Positions 54,772-61,860 of a stretch of 64,000 bases of DNA are shown piece after piece. Origin of the DNA: Bernardetia sp963719525 (lineage in GTDB: Bacteria; Bacteroidota; Bacteroidia; Cytophagales; Bernardetiaceae); the NCBI GenBank assembly GCA_963719525.1, contig CAVRCG010000004.1, forward strand, positions 3,658,001 through 3,722,000, written 5' to 3'. Every line of letters begins with the position of its first letter. Position 1 is the first letter of the stretch. Both the position numbers and the translations under genes were made by a program. A model generated the notes under the pieces. It did not search any database. It worked only from the letters and a program-made list of their open reading frames with translations, and was not told the origin of the DNA.

Positions 54772-54789
54772 GAAAAGGCATGCCTTTTC
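54772..54789. repeat. Perfect 18-bp palindrome
   Basis: gaaaaggcatgccttttc is fully self-complementary. Its core recurs as the terminator stem at 36131-36152. It could be a hairpin or a regulatory dyad between the divergent aroQ and crtI. Confidence 0.65.
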
Positions 54790-54866
54790 TTATATTTGTT
54801 CTGCAAAAAGCATATTTTAATTGATTTTTTCAAACTTATTTTCAAACTTTTTGTAACTATGTAACC

Positions 54867-54927
54867 GATAGCTTTCAGGCTATCTTAAAATAGGTATTTT
54901 CTTATAAATGACACTAGGAAAGTGTCA
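54867..54927. repeat. Two small variable-stem hairpins before crtI
   Basis: gatagc-tttcag-gctatc (54867-54884) and tgacact-agga-aagtgtca (54909-54927), linked by AT-rich DNA with an aaaatagg/tatttt mini-dyad. On the complementary strand the first loop region reads CTGAAAG, shared with the element at 57421-57443; the second contains AGGAAAG. Confidence 0.65.
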
Positions 54928-54981
54928 GCTATATTTGACTGTTGCTTGTGTACCCACGAGCAATCGCTTTCACATAAATTT

Positions 54982-56469
54982 ATGAAAAAAGTAATAGTAA
55001 TTGGTTCTGGTTTCGCTGGTCTTTCGGCTGCTGCTTGTTTAGCTCAAAAGGGTTTTGATGTAACTGTTTTAGAAAAAAACGACTCTTTAGGAGGTCGGGC
55101 AAGGCAATGGATAACGGAAGGTTTTACCTTTGATATGGGACCAAGTTGGTATTGGATGCCTGATGTCTTTGAGGAATATTTTGCTCTTTTTGGAAAAAAA
55201 GTAAGTGATTATTACGACCTTCATCGCCTAGACCCAGGTTATAGAGTTTGTTTCGGAGAGAATGATTTTGTCAATATTCCAGCTTCTATGAAAGAATTAG
55301 AAAATCTCTTTGAGAGTTATGAAGAGGGAAGTAGCCAAAAATTACGTGAATTTTTGGCTCAAGCAAAATATAAATATGAGGTAGGAATGGGAGAATATGT
55401 TTTCCGTCCTTCACATTCGATTACCGAATTTATAGATTTTCGTTTGATGAGAGAAAGTTTACGTATTCAGATGCTAACTTCTATAAGCAAACACGTTAGG
55501 AAATATTTTAAAAATGAAAAACTTATAAAATTATTAGAATTTCCTGTTCTGTTTTTGGGTGCAACTCCGCAAAATACGCCTGCTATGTACAGCATGATGA
55601 ATTATGCTGATTTGTCTTTGGGAACGTGGTATCCAATGGGAGGAATGAACAAGATTATTGAAGGAATGGTAAAGGTAGCCGAAGAACAAGGCGTAAAGTT
55701 TGAAACCGAGACCGAAGTTCAGAAAATTCTTACTAAGAATGGAAAGGCTAATTCTGTACTTACTTCAAAAGGAGAATTTCATGCAGATTGGATTGTAGCA
55801 GGAAATGATTATCACAACACAGACCAAGAATTATTAGATAAAGCAGACCAAAATTATACAGAAAAATACTGGGACGACCGTACCATGTCTCCTTCAAGTC
55901 TTTTATTTTATTTAGGAATTGATAAAAAGCTAGATAATTTGGAGCATCATAATCTATTTTTTGATGAGGATTTTGGTTTGCACGCAGAAGAAATTTATAC
56001 TCATCCTCAATGGCCTTCAAAGCCTTTATTTTACGCTTGTTGTCCTTCTCAAACGGATAGTGAAGTTGCACCAGAGGGGAAAGAAAATTTGTTCTTGTTA
56101 GTTCCGATTGCACCAGGATTGCCAGATGGCGAAACGATTAGAGAAAAATATTACAATTTAATTATGGATAGATTGGAAAATCTAACTGGGCAGAAAATTA
56201 GAGAACACGTAATTTTGAAACGCAGTTACGCTTTAGATGACTTTAAAGCGGATTATAATTCTTTCAAAGGAAATGCGTATGGACTTGCAAATACACTTTC
56301 GCAAACAGCATTTTTCAAACCCAAAATGAAATCCAAAAAAATAAGTAATTTATTTTTTACAGGACAATTAACTGTTCCAGGTCCTGGTGTTCCTCCTTCT
56401 ATTATCTCGGGTCGTGTTGTGGCTGATGAAGTGGCTAAGGAAGCAAAGAAAATTTTTGAGAAAGTTTAG
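54982..56469 (+). CDS. crtI: Phytoene desaturase-type carotenoid enzyme (CrtI family)
   Basis: I chose ATG 54982 because it puts the FAD dinucleotide-binding motif VIVIGSGFAGLSAAACLAQKGFDVTVLEKND at the very N-terminus, as usual. The 495-residue flavoprotein has the family RARQWITEGFTFDMGPSWYWMPDVFEEYF region and the C-terminal FFTGQLTVPGPGVPPSIISGRVVADEV block. It introduces double bonds into phytoene or a related carotene, so the organism is probably carotenoid-pigmented. No crtB lies beside it, unlike the usual crtI-crtB pairs. A strong terminator follows. Confidence 0.92.
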   Translation: MKKVIVIGSGFAGLSAAACLAQKGFDVTVLEKNDSLGGRARQWITEGFTFDMGPSWYWMPDVFEEYFALFGKKVSDYYDLHRLDPGYRVCFGENDFVNIPASMKELENLFESYEEGSSQKLREFLAQAKYKYEVGMGEYVFRPSHSITEFIDFRLMRESLRIQMLTSISKHVRKYFKNEKLIKLLEFPVLFLGATPQNTPAMYSMMNYADLSLGTWYPMGGMNKIIEGMVKVAEEQGVKFETETEVQKILTKNGKANSVLTSKGEFHADWIVAGNDYHNTDQELLDKADQNYTEKYWDDRTMSPSSLLFYLGIDKKLDNLEHHNLFFDEDFGLHAEEIYTHPQWPSKPLFYACCPSQTDSEVAPEGKENLFLLVPIAPGLPDGETIREKYYNLIMDRLENLTGQKIREHVILKRSYALDDFKADYNSFKGNAYGLANTLSQTAFFKPKMKSKKISNLFFTGQLTVPGPGVPPSIISGRVVADEVAKEAKKIFEKV

Positions 56470-56482
56470 TCTTTACTTTTTC

Positions 56483-56522
56483 TAAACCCTAAGGTTCTTC
56501 ATAGTTCCTTAGGGTTTTTTTT
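56483..56522 (+). terminator. Terminator of crtI
   Basis: aaaccctaagg pairs with ccttagggttt and runs into TTTTTT, 14 bp after the stop. Confidence 0.85.
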
Positions 56523-56597
56523 AATCAAAATTGTATAGTTTTAAGAATTAATTACTTTTTTCTTACGATAATAATCATGAGTTTTGCAGCAGCTAAC

Positions 56598-56762
56598 AGA
56601 ACTATTTCGTAAATTAGGTTATAATACACCTCTTAGAGCCAAAAGAAAAAATGTTGATTTGATGTTGATTTAGCTTATCTTTTTAGATAAATCTACTAAA
56701 ATAAATAAAAAATACTCTTCTTTATACAAATTATGTAACCTAATTTACGTAAATTCAGTTCT
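56598..56762. mobile_element. MITE-like inverted-repeat element (165 bp)
   Basis: agaact..cgtaaattaggtta at the left end is the inverted repeat of taacctaatttacg..agttct at the right end (14-bp perfect core plus a 6-bp tip). The interior is non-coding (two TGATTT words, poly-AT). No transposase and no certain target duplication. It lies between crtI and the T9SS-tail gene. Confidence 0.6.
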
Positions 56763-56866
56763 AGTAAGCAAAACCACTTATTCAATCAGAATAAAACATA
56801 TTCAATTTCCGTATTTTTCAAAAACACCCTACCATTCCGAATGACAAAATTTTAACTAATTATTTT

Positions 56867-57289
56867 ATGAAATCAAATTACTCTTTATCTTTCTCTAAAA
56901 AACCGCCTCAACAGTTCAGCTCAAAACTAGTTATAAAATCTATCTTATTATCAGTTGTATTTTTTATAACAGTTTCGTTTTCATATTCTCAAAATCTTCA
57001 TACTATTTCTTCTTCTACAAATGAAGCAAATAAGATTGAAATTTCGGAGGCTTATCCCAATCCAGCATCGCATTATATTCAGTTAGATTACAAAATGACT
57101 GATAGAATCTCAGAAGGAAAAATTACAGTATATAATCTTTTAGGTAGCGTAATTGGAGATTATAGACTAAATAATTATGAGAATCGTCTTCAAATATCTG
57201 TACATAACCTAAAAGCAGGGATTTATTTTTATACAATTTCGGTAAATAATAAAAGCCTAATTACTAAGAAATTTGTAGTAAAGCATTAG
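56867..57289 (+). CDS. Minimal T9SS C-terminal sorting-domain protein
   Basis: The 140-residue protein is essentially a long signal segment (residues 1-45, KSILLSVVFFITVSFSYSQ) followed by a type A T9SS sorting tail: ISEAYPNPASHYIQLDYKMTD, GKITVYNLLGSVIGDY, ISVHNLKAGIYFYTISVNNKSLITKKFVVKH. There is no cargo domain between them. It may be secreted or surface-attached as a bare barrel-like tail. Only a few such proteins would be expected; the cargo may have been lost, or the tail itself may be functional. Confidence 0.85.
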   Translation: MKSNYSLSFSKKPPQQFSSKLVIKSILLSVVFFITVSFSYSQNLHTISSSTNEANKIEISEAYPNPASHYIQLDYKMTDRISEGKITVYNLLGSVIGDYRLNNYENRLQISVHNLKAGIYFYTISVNNKSLITKKFVVKH

Positions 57290-57302
57290 CTCATTAGATA
57301 AT

Positions 57303-57490
57303 TTTGATGGTTCTATATGATTTTAGTTGCAAACTTAATCTTGTATTTTGTTCAAGTCTGTACCGAAGGTCTGACTTGGACAAAATAAGCCGTTTGAAAG
57401 TAGAATTACTTATTTTTGATAGGTCAGACTTTCAGTACAGACCTATCAAAAATACAAGTTGCAACCAGATTCATAAAGAACCATTTTGAT
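57303..57490. repeat. Compound palindromic element (family D)
   Basis: The outer arms pair imperfectly (atggttct, gttgcaa, cttgtatttt blocks at 57308-57348 against 57447-57486). Inside are hairpin 1 (gttcaag..cttggac, 57349-57380) and hairpin 2 (tgatagg..cctatca, 57418-57446). Their loops, in opposite orientation, share tctgtac-c/t-gaa-g/a-gtctga, while the stems are unrelated in sequence. It starts 14 bp after the T9SS-tail gene stop. Confidence 0.8.
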
Positions 57491-57508
57491 TTATTCATTT
57501 TGTTTCAG

Positions 57509-57544
57509 AGACACTTTTACACAAAAATGTAAAAGTGTTTTTTT
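57509..57544 (+). terminator. Intrinsic terminator
   Basis: acacttttacac..gtaaaagtgt (11-12 bp stem with a short A-rich loop) followed by TTTTTTT. Confidence 0.8.
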
Positions 57545-57708
57545 ATTGCGTACACTTTAATATGTGAAAATATACTATAGATTCGGAATTCTAATAAATT
57601 AATCGTTTTTTTGTAACCCTTACAAAAATTTATCTTCGTGTTACCAAAACACTTTGTTTAAAATATTGCTTTTATATCTTTTTCGTGCATTTATTTTTGG
57701 TTGTCATT

Positions 57709-58629
57709 ATGAATTCTGTTTTTTCTCAAAAAATTCCTTTTTATCAGGTTGATGCTTTTGCAGCAAAACCATTTAGTGGAAATCCTGCTGCTGTTTTTTT
57801 GTGTAATGAAGCTCTTACAGACGAGCAATATTTGAATATTGCTGGAGAAATGTATCTACCTGAAACTACTTTTTTACGTCCTTTATTGACTGAAAAAGTG
57901 AATAAAGACGAAGAAAATGTAAATTGGAAAACGGCTACTCTTTTTGAGGTACGTTGGTTTATGATTAATGAAGAAACAAATCTTTGTGGACACGCTACTC
58001 TTGCAGCAGCACACGTAATTTTTGAGGAGATAGAGAGTGTTCATACAGAAATAACTTTTCGCACAAGAAGTGGTGATTTGCTTATCAAGAAAAAAGATTT
58101 TGAAGGAAAACCAAATTTTATAAAAATGCAGTTTCCAGTAGAAGAGCATTTTGAGGAAAAAATTCCTGATACTAATTTATTAAAATCGTTAGGAATTGAT
58201 ACTCAAAAAATAAACTCCTCTATCTATTTTCCTATCAAACAAACGTGGATTTTGGAATTTGAAAATAGACACGAATTGGAAAATCTAAAGCCTAATTTTG
58301 AAGAATTAGTGAAAAATAAATATGCTATTGCTACAAAAAAAGTAGGAATTACTGTGAAAGGAGATTCGAAATACGATTTTGTTTCTCGCCTTTTTTGTCC
58401 TTGGATTGGAATTAATGAAGATGCACTTTCTGCGGTTTCTCACGGACTTTTTGCAAAATATTGGCAACCAAAATTACACAAAAATTCTTTTTTTGCTTAT
58501 CAAGCCTCAAAAAGAGGCGGACAAATTAATTTAGAGCTTTTAGAAGACAAAGAAAATAAAGGGAAATACAATCAAGTTTTGTTAATTGGAAAAGGAATTA
58601 CTACTTTAGAAGGAAATGGGAGAATTTAA
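57709..58629 (+). CDS. PhzF-family isomerase
   Basis: I chose ATG 57709 (MNSVFSQKIPFYQVDAFAAKPFSGNPAAVFL); the ATG at 57685 only adds eight hydrophobic residues. The 306-residue protein has the PhzF opening FxxKPFSGNPAAV, the catalytic-Glu region MYLPETTFL, TNLCGHATLAAAHVIFEE and DFVSRLFCPWIGINEDALSAVSHGLFAKYW. PhzF-like enzymes isomerise small acids; outside phenazine clusters the substrate is unknown. No phenazine genes are present, so phenazine production is not implied. Confidence 0.85.
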   Translation: MNSVFSQKIPFYQVDAFAAKPFSGNPAAVFLCNEALTDEQYLNIAGEMYLPETTFLRPLLTEKVNKDEENVNWKTATLFEVRWFMINEETNLCGHATLAAAHVIFEEIESVHTEITFRTRSGDLLIKKKDFEGKPNFIKMQFPVEEHFEEKIPDTNLLKSLGIDTQKINSSIYFPIKQTWILEFENRHELENLKPNFEELVKNKYAIATKKVGITVKGDSKYDFVSRLFCPWIGINEDALSAVSHGLFAKYWQPKLHKNSFFAYQASKRGGQINLELLEDKENKGKYNQVLLIGKGITTLEGNGRI

Positions 58630-58645
58630 TTTCAATTAAAGATTA

Positions 58646-58667
58646 CGAATTACGGATTACGAGATTT
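58646..58667. repeat. AATTACG-type short repeat
   Basis: attacgaattacggattacg, in the same orientation class as 61708-61742, just after the phzF stop. Confidence 0.55.
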
Positions 58668-58865
58668 TAGCATATATAGTGAAGATACAAATTACCTAAT
58701 TTTTAATAATTTTTGTATTTTACTGATGACTGATAACTGAAAAAGGTAGTGTTAAAGATGTAATGCTGCAATTCTAAAAATCTGTGTTTTATTCGTTCAA
58801 TCTGTGTTATCTGTGTTCTATTTTTTATTTACAGCATTACTTGTTATAGACTACCCTGAAAAAAA

Positions 58866-59501
58866 ATGCACATCGAACCTACCATACATCATTTAGACCA
58901 CCCTGCCATGGGAGGTTGGATAGAAGTCGTCTGTGGCTCTATGTTTTCTGGCAAAACAGAAGAGCTTATTCGCCGTCTTACTCGTGCCAAAATTGCACGT
59001 CAATGTGTTCAGATTTTCAAACCTGCTATCGATACTCGTTATGATAAGCAAAAGGTAGTTTCGCACAATCAAAATGAAATTGATTCAATTGCTGTTCAGA
59101 AATCAACTGATATTTTGAAAATATTGCAAGGCAAAGATTGTCAAGTTATCGGAATTGATGAAGCACAGTTTTTTGATAAAGAACTCGTAAATGTATGTCA
59201 GATTCTAGCCAATCAAGGAAAGCGAGTTGTAATTGCTGGCTTAGATATGGATTTTGCAGGCAAACCTTTTGGAATAATGCCAAATCTTTTAGCTATTTCG
59301 GAATATGTAACTAAGGTACATGCAATTTGTATGTGCTGTGGGAAAGTGGCAGCTTATTCTTTTCGTCTTACTCCTTCCAAACAAAAAATCTTGTTAGGCG
59401 AAAAGACAGAGTATGAAGCTCGTTGTAGAAAATGTTTTGTAAAAGGAAATTTGATGCAAAATGCAGATTGTAAAGAGGTTTTGAAAGATGAGGTTTCGTA
59501 A
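58866..59501 (+). CDS. tdk: Thymidine kinase
   Basis: A 211-residue type II thymidine kinase. Phosphate-binding GSMFSGKTEELIRRL (24-38), the catalytic DEAQFF motif near 99-104, the zinc site CMCCG...CRKC (about 156-193) and the nucleoside lasso GLDMDFAGKPFG (about 123-134) are present. It salvages thymidine to dTMP. The N-terminal 15 residues (MHIEPTIHHLDHP) precede the usual start of homologues. It is followed by a hairpin over its stop codon. Confidence 0.94.
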   Translation: MHIEPTIHHLDHPAMGGWIEVVCGSMFSGKTEELIRRLTRAKIARQCVQIFKPAIDTRYDKQKVVSHNQNEIDSIAVQKSTDILKILQGKDCQVIGIDEAQFFDKELVNVCQILANQGKRVVIAGLDMDFAGKPFGIMPNLLAISEYVTKVHAICMCCGKVAAYSFRLTPSKQKILLGEKTEYEARCRKCFVKGNLMQNADCKEVLKDEVS

Positions 59502-59517
59502 TTTGAAACCTCGTTTA
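59490..59517 (+). terminator. Hairpin overlapping the tdk stop codon
   Basis: gaggtttc/gaaacctc at 59490-59512 includes the TAA; the following tract is weak (gtttatag), so termination is uncertain. Confidence 0.35.
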
Positions 59518-59559
59518 TAGTTTCACCTGAACTTCAACCTCAACAAAAGTTGATTAAAT

Positions 59560-60219
59560 CTATCTATCTCTTTTAGCTAGTTCATTAATCGCTTGTAGTT
59601 CTATTAGAATCACTTCTTTTTTGAGTGCACTAAGAAAGGCAAAAGCAGCTTCTGGAAACGTTTTTTGAAAGTGAGCTTCTACTAAATCTTCGTTTTTGTG
59701 GTGTAAAAGTTCTACATCATTTTGAGAGATAAAAGGCGAATTAAAATTCCATTTCTCATCAATTTTATTCATTTCACTGACATATTTTTTCAAATTTTTC
59801 TCTAATTCGTAGCCTCTTCCTTTTTTATCTTTTCCTATAAAAAACAAAACTGTTGCATCTTTATAATTTTTGTCAGCAGGAATATTATCTAAAAGATAAC
59901 TAAGGTCATAGTAGGTTTTGTCTATCTGTTGCAAAATAGTTTCGGTACGCTGACGAAGCAAATTTCCTTTTCGTTTCATAGTAGAATCTGCTTCCAAAGC
60001 TCTGTAATGAATATCATACAAGGCTTCCAAACTATCAGCAGCTTCTCTATTTTGTTTTTCTAACTCTTCAAAATGCAGGGCAGGCGAAAAATCAACTGTT
60101 TTTGTTTCTTGATTTATATCTTCTTTAGTTTCAGAAGTACAAGAAAAGCATAACAAACTCATTACCAATACTTTAAATAAAGTAGTAAAATAAAAACTAG
60201 GAAAAGGTAAAATTTTCAT
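59560..60219 (-). CDS. Hypothetical lipoprotein
   Basis: A 219-residue protein with a lipoprotein signal (VLVMSLLCFSC, lipid Cys near residue 27). The mature part is acidic and helical (EELEKQNREAADSLEALYDIHYRALEADSTMKRKGN, then a Tyr-rich DKTYYDLSYLLDNIP) and resembles no family I can name. The start codon could be an internal ATG closer to the signal core. It is probably anchored in the outer membrane, with no neighbour on its strand but the thioesterase 66 bp upstream. Confidence 0.65.
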   Translation of the reverse strand: MKILPFPSFYFTTLFKVLVMSLLCFSCTSETKEDINQETKTVDFSPALHFEELEKQNREAADSLEALYDIHYRALEADSTMKRKGNLLRQRTETILQQIDKTYYDLSYLLDNIPADKNYKDATVLFFIGKDKKGRGYELEKNLKKYVSEMNKIDEKWNFNSPFISQNDVELLHHKNEDLVEAHFQKTFPEAAFAFLSALKKEVILIELQAINELAKRDR

Positions 60220-60285
60220 TTTAGATAATGAGTTTATTTCAATAATTGTAATTTACGAATCATTTATATACTTACCACTCAAAAA

Positions 60286-60747
60286 CTATTCATTACCTAT
60301 CAAACGATTTTCTGGATGTGGGAGTTGCCAGCGTTTTTTGAGTTCTTCGGGTAGAGCTGCAATTTTTCTGTTTTTATAATCAAAGAGTACCATTCCTGTT
60401 TTTACTTTTAAGATTTCTCTTCTTGATTCTTGGTCAATAAATTTGTAATATAAATTGAAACCAGAAGAGGAAAGTCCGCCAACGGTTACATAAACTTCAA
60501 AAATATTCCCATAAAACCCTTCTCCTTTAAACTGCATTGCCACATCTGCCATAATTACACCTAATCCCATGATATCAAGTTCACTTTTAAAACCTTCACT
60601 CATAAAAAACTGAACTCTAGCTTCGTGAACCAAACTAAGCATAGCATCATTTCCGACGTGTCCACCATAATTAAGGTCTGTAATTCGGACGGCAATATCC
60701 GTTTTGAATAAAAATTGGTCTGGCAAATCTACTTTTACTCTATTCAT
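60286..60747 (-). CDS. Hotdog-fold acyl-CoA thioesterase (4HBT-like)
   Basis: The 153-residue protein follows the hotdog fold: VKVDLPDQFLFKTDIAVRITDLNYGGHVGNDAMLSLVHEARVQFFMSEGF, in which D28LNYGGHVGND carries the 4-hydroxybenzoyl-CoA thioesterase-type Asp and Gly/His signature, followed by strands to RREILKVKTGMVLFDYKNRKI. It hydrolyses acyl-CoA thioesters; substrate unknown. It may be transcribed with the lipoprotein downstream. Confidence 0.88.
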   Translation of the reverse strand: MNRVKVDLPDQFLFKTDIAVRITDLNYGGHVGNDAMLSLVHEARVQFFMSEGFKSELDIMGLGVIMADVAMQFKGEGFYGNIFEVYVTVGGLSSSGFNLYYKFIDQESRREILKVKTGMVLFDYKNRKIAALPEELKKRWQLPHPENRLIGNE

Positions 60748-60857
60748 ATGTAGGTATAGTTTTAAAATTAAAAATCATTTGACAATTTAAACAAATTTAT
60801 ACAAAAAAGTTATATATTTAACGACACATCCTAATTTCTAACTTTAGCTTACTACTC

Positions 60858-61193
60858 ATGAAACTAAAATATATCTACCTTTTTCTAGCTATTTTAGGCA
60901 TTTGTTATACGTGGTATTTTAATATTCAATTTTTCTTGACAGAAGAAGATACATCTATTCTTAATTATATTGCACAAACCAAAACTACATTTCCTGCTCG
61001 TTCTTTCAGTGCTGATTTGACGGTCGTTGTTATTACATTTTTTGCTTGGTATATCCCAGAGGCACGAAAACTAAAAATGAACTATTGGTGGGTTTTTATT
61101 CCTCTTTCTTTTTTGGTAGCCATTGCGTTTTCTTTTCCACTTTTTCTGTACTTTAGAGAACTCAAACTTGAAAAATTGAGATTAGCAGAATAA
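60858..61193 (+). CDS. DUF2834 membrane protein
   Basis: The 111-residue protein has three membrane helices (about 3-25, 52-72 and 80-101) with the DUF2834 signs: LGICYTWYFNIQFFLTE..., a conserved SFSADLTVVVITFFAWY and a closing WWVFIPLSFLVAIAFSFPLFLYFRE. No function is known for this family. It is a stand-alone gene followed by a nested palindromic repeat. Confidence 0.78.
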   Translation: MKLKYIYLFLAILGICYTWYFNIQFFLTEEDTSILNYIAQTKTTFPARSFSADLTVVVITFFAWYIPEARKLKMNYWWVFIPLSFLVAIAFSFPLFLYFRELKLEKLRLAE

Positions 61194-61222
61194 GAATAGT
61201 CATTAATTATTTACTGAGTACA

Positions 61223-61439
61223 GTGTAACATAAGTTTATTTATATTGCGAACTGGTATTTTTCCCATTATCAACGTCTATTTTTTTCAAAAATAGACGAT
61301 TGCTAAGGGAGATAAAACTCTGTTTCCTTTTATTTTGCCTTAGCAATCGTCAGTTATTGAAGATAACAAGACGTTGATAATGGCTAAATAAAAGAGCAAT
61401 CTTGATGAATACAAAAACATAAATAAACTTATGTTACAC
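61223..61439. repeat. Nested palindromic element, family B copy 2
   Basis: A perfect 20-bp outer inverted repeat (gtgtaacataagtttattta at 61223-61242, its reverse complement at 61420-61439) surrounds the same core as copy 1: ccattatcaacgtct, hairpin gtctatttttttcaaaaatagac, gattgctaagg/ccttagcaatc, gttat-tgaag-ataac, gacgttgataatgg. The outer repeat is unrelated to that of copy 1. Confidence 0.85.
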
Positions 61440-61707
61440 GGCACTGATTCAAAACTCTGTTTTATGAATTAATTTTCTACTCTATTTTTGATTCGTATAT
61501 TTTACCAATTACAGAAATTGGATAATTAAAAAGAAATACAACTTTTGTGAAAGTAGCTCAATTAATCTTTGCATTTTAATAAAAAAATGTTCAAATTGAT
61601 ACATTGATTTGTTTCATCTACTTATTCATATCAAAACAACATAAAATAATCTTATCTGAATAAAGTTTTTTAGTAAAATCTACAAAAAAACTTATTTCAT
61701 TCCTAAG

Positions 61708-61742
61708 GATCAATTACGAATTAAAAATTATGAATTACGAAA
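61708..61742. repeat. AATTACG-type short repeat
   Basis: caattacgaattaaaaatta then tgaattacgaaa: the reverse-orientation form of the 7723/14281 unit. Confidence 0.6.
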
Positions 61743-61860
61743 TAAGTATTCAGCGTAGCTAATTTAATTAATTGAATATCAATTAGTTATGGCTTTAAAA
61801 GTAGTAGTTTATTTAATTCTTATTCCTAAGAAGTCTAATAAAGGTCTAATAAAAGTTTTA

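Larger units (their letters stand above)
61194..61860. other. Gene-poor stretch with repeats (667 bp)
   Basis: It holds the family B element copy 2 (61223-61439), an AATTACG-type repeat (61708-61742) and AT-rich DNA that should carry the promoter of the following sensor gene (ttaatctttgcattt near 61562 is a possible -7 site). No open frame of note. Confidence 0.55.

Noticed and set aside
57685..58629. Phenazine biosynthesis
   Set aside because: PhzF-like proteins are widespread outside phenazine clusters and no other phz gene is present.
820..61439. CRISPR array made from the palindromic repeats
   Set aside because: Copies are single and far apart, without regular spacers, and no cas genes occur.
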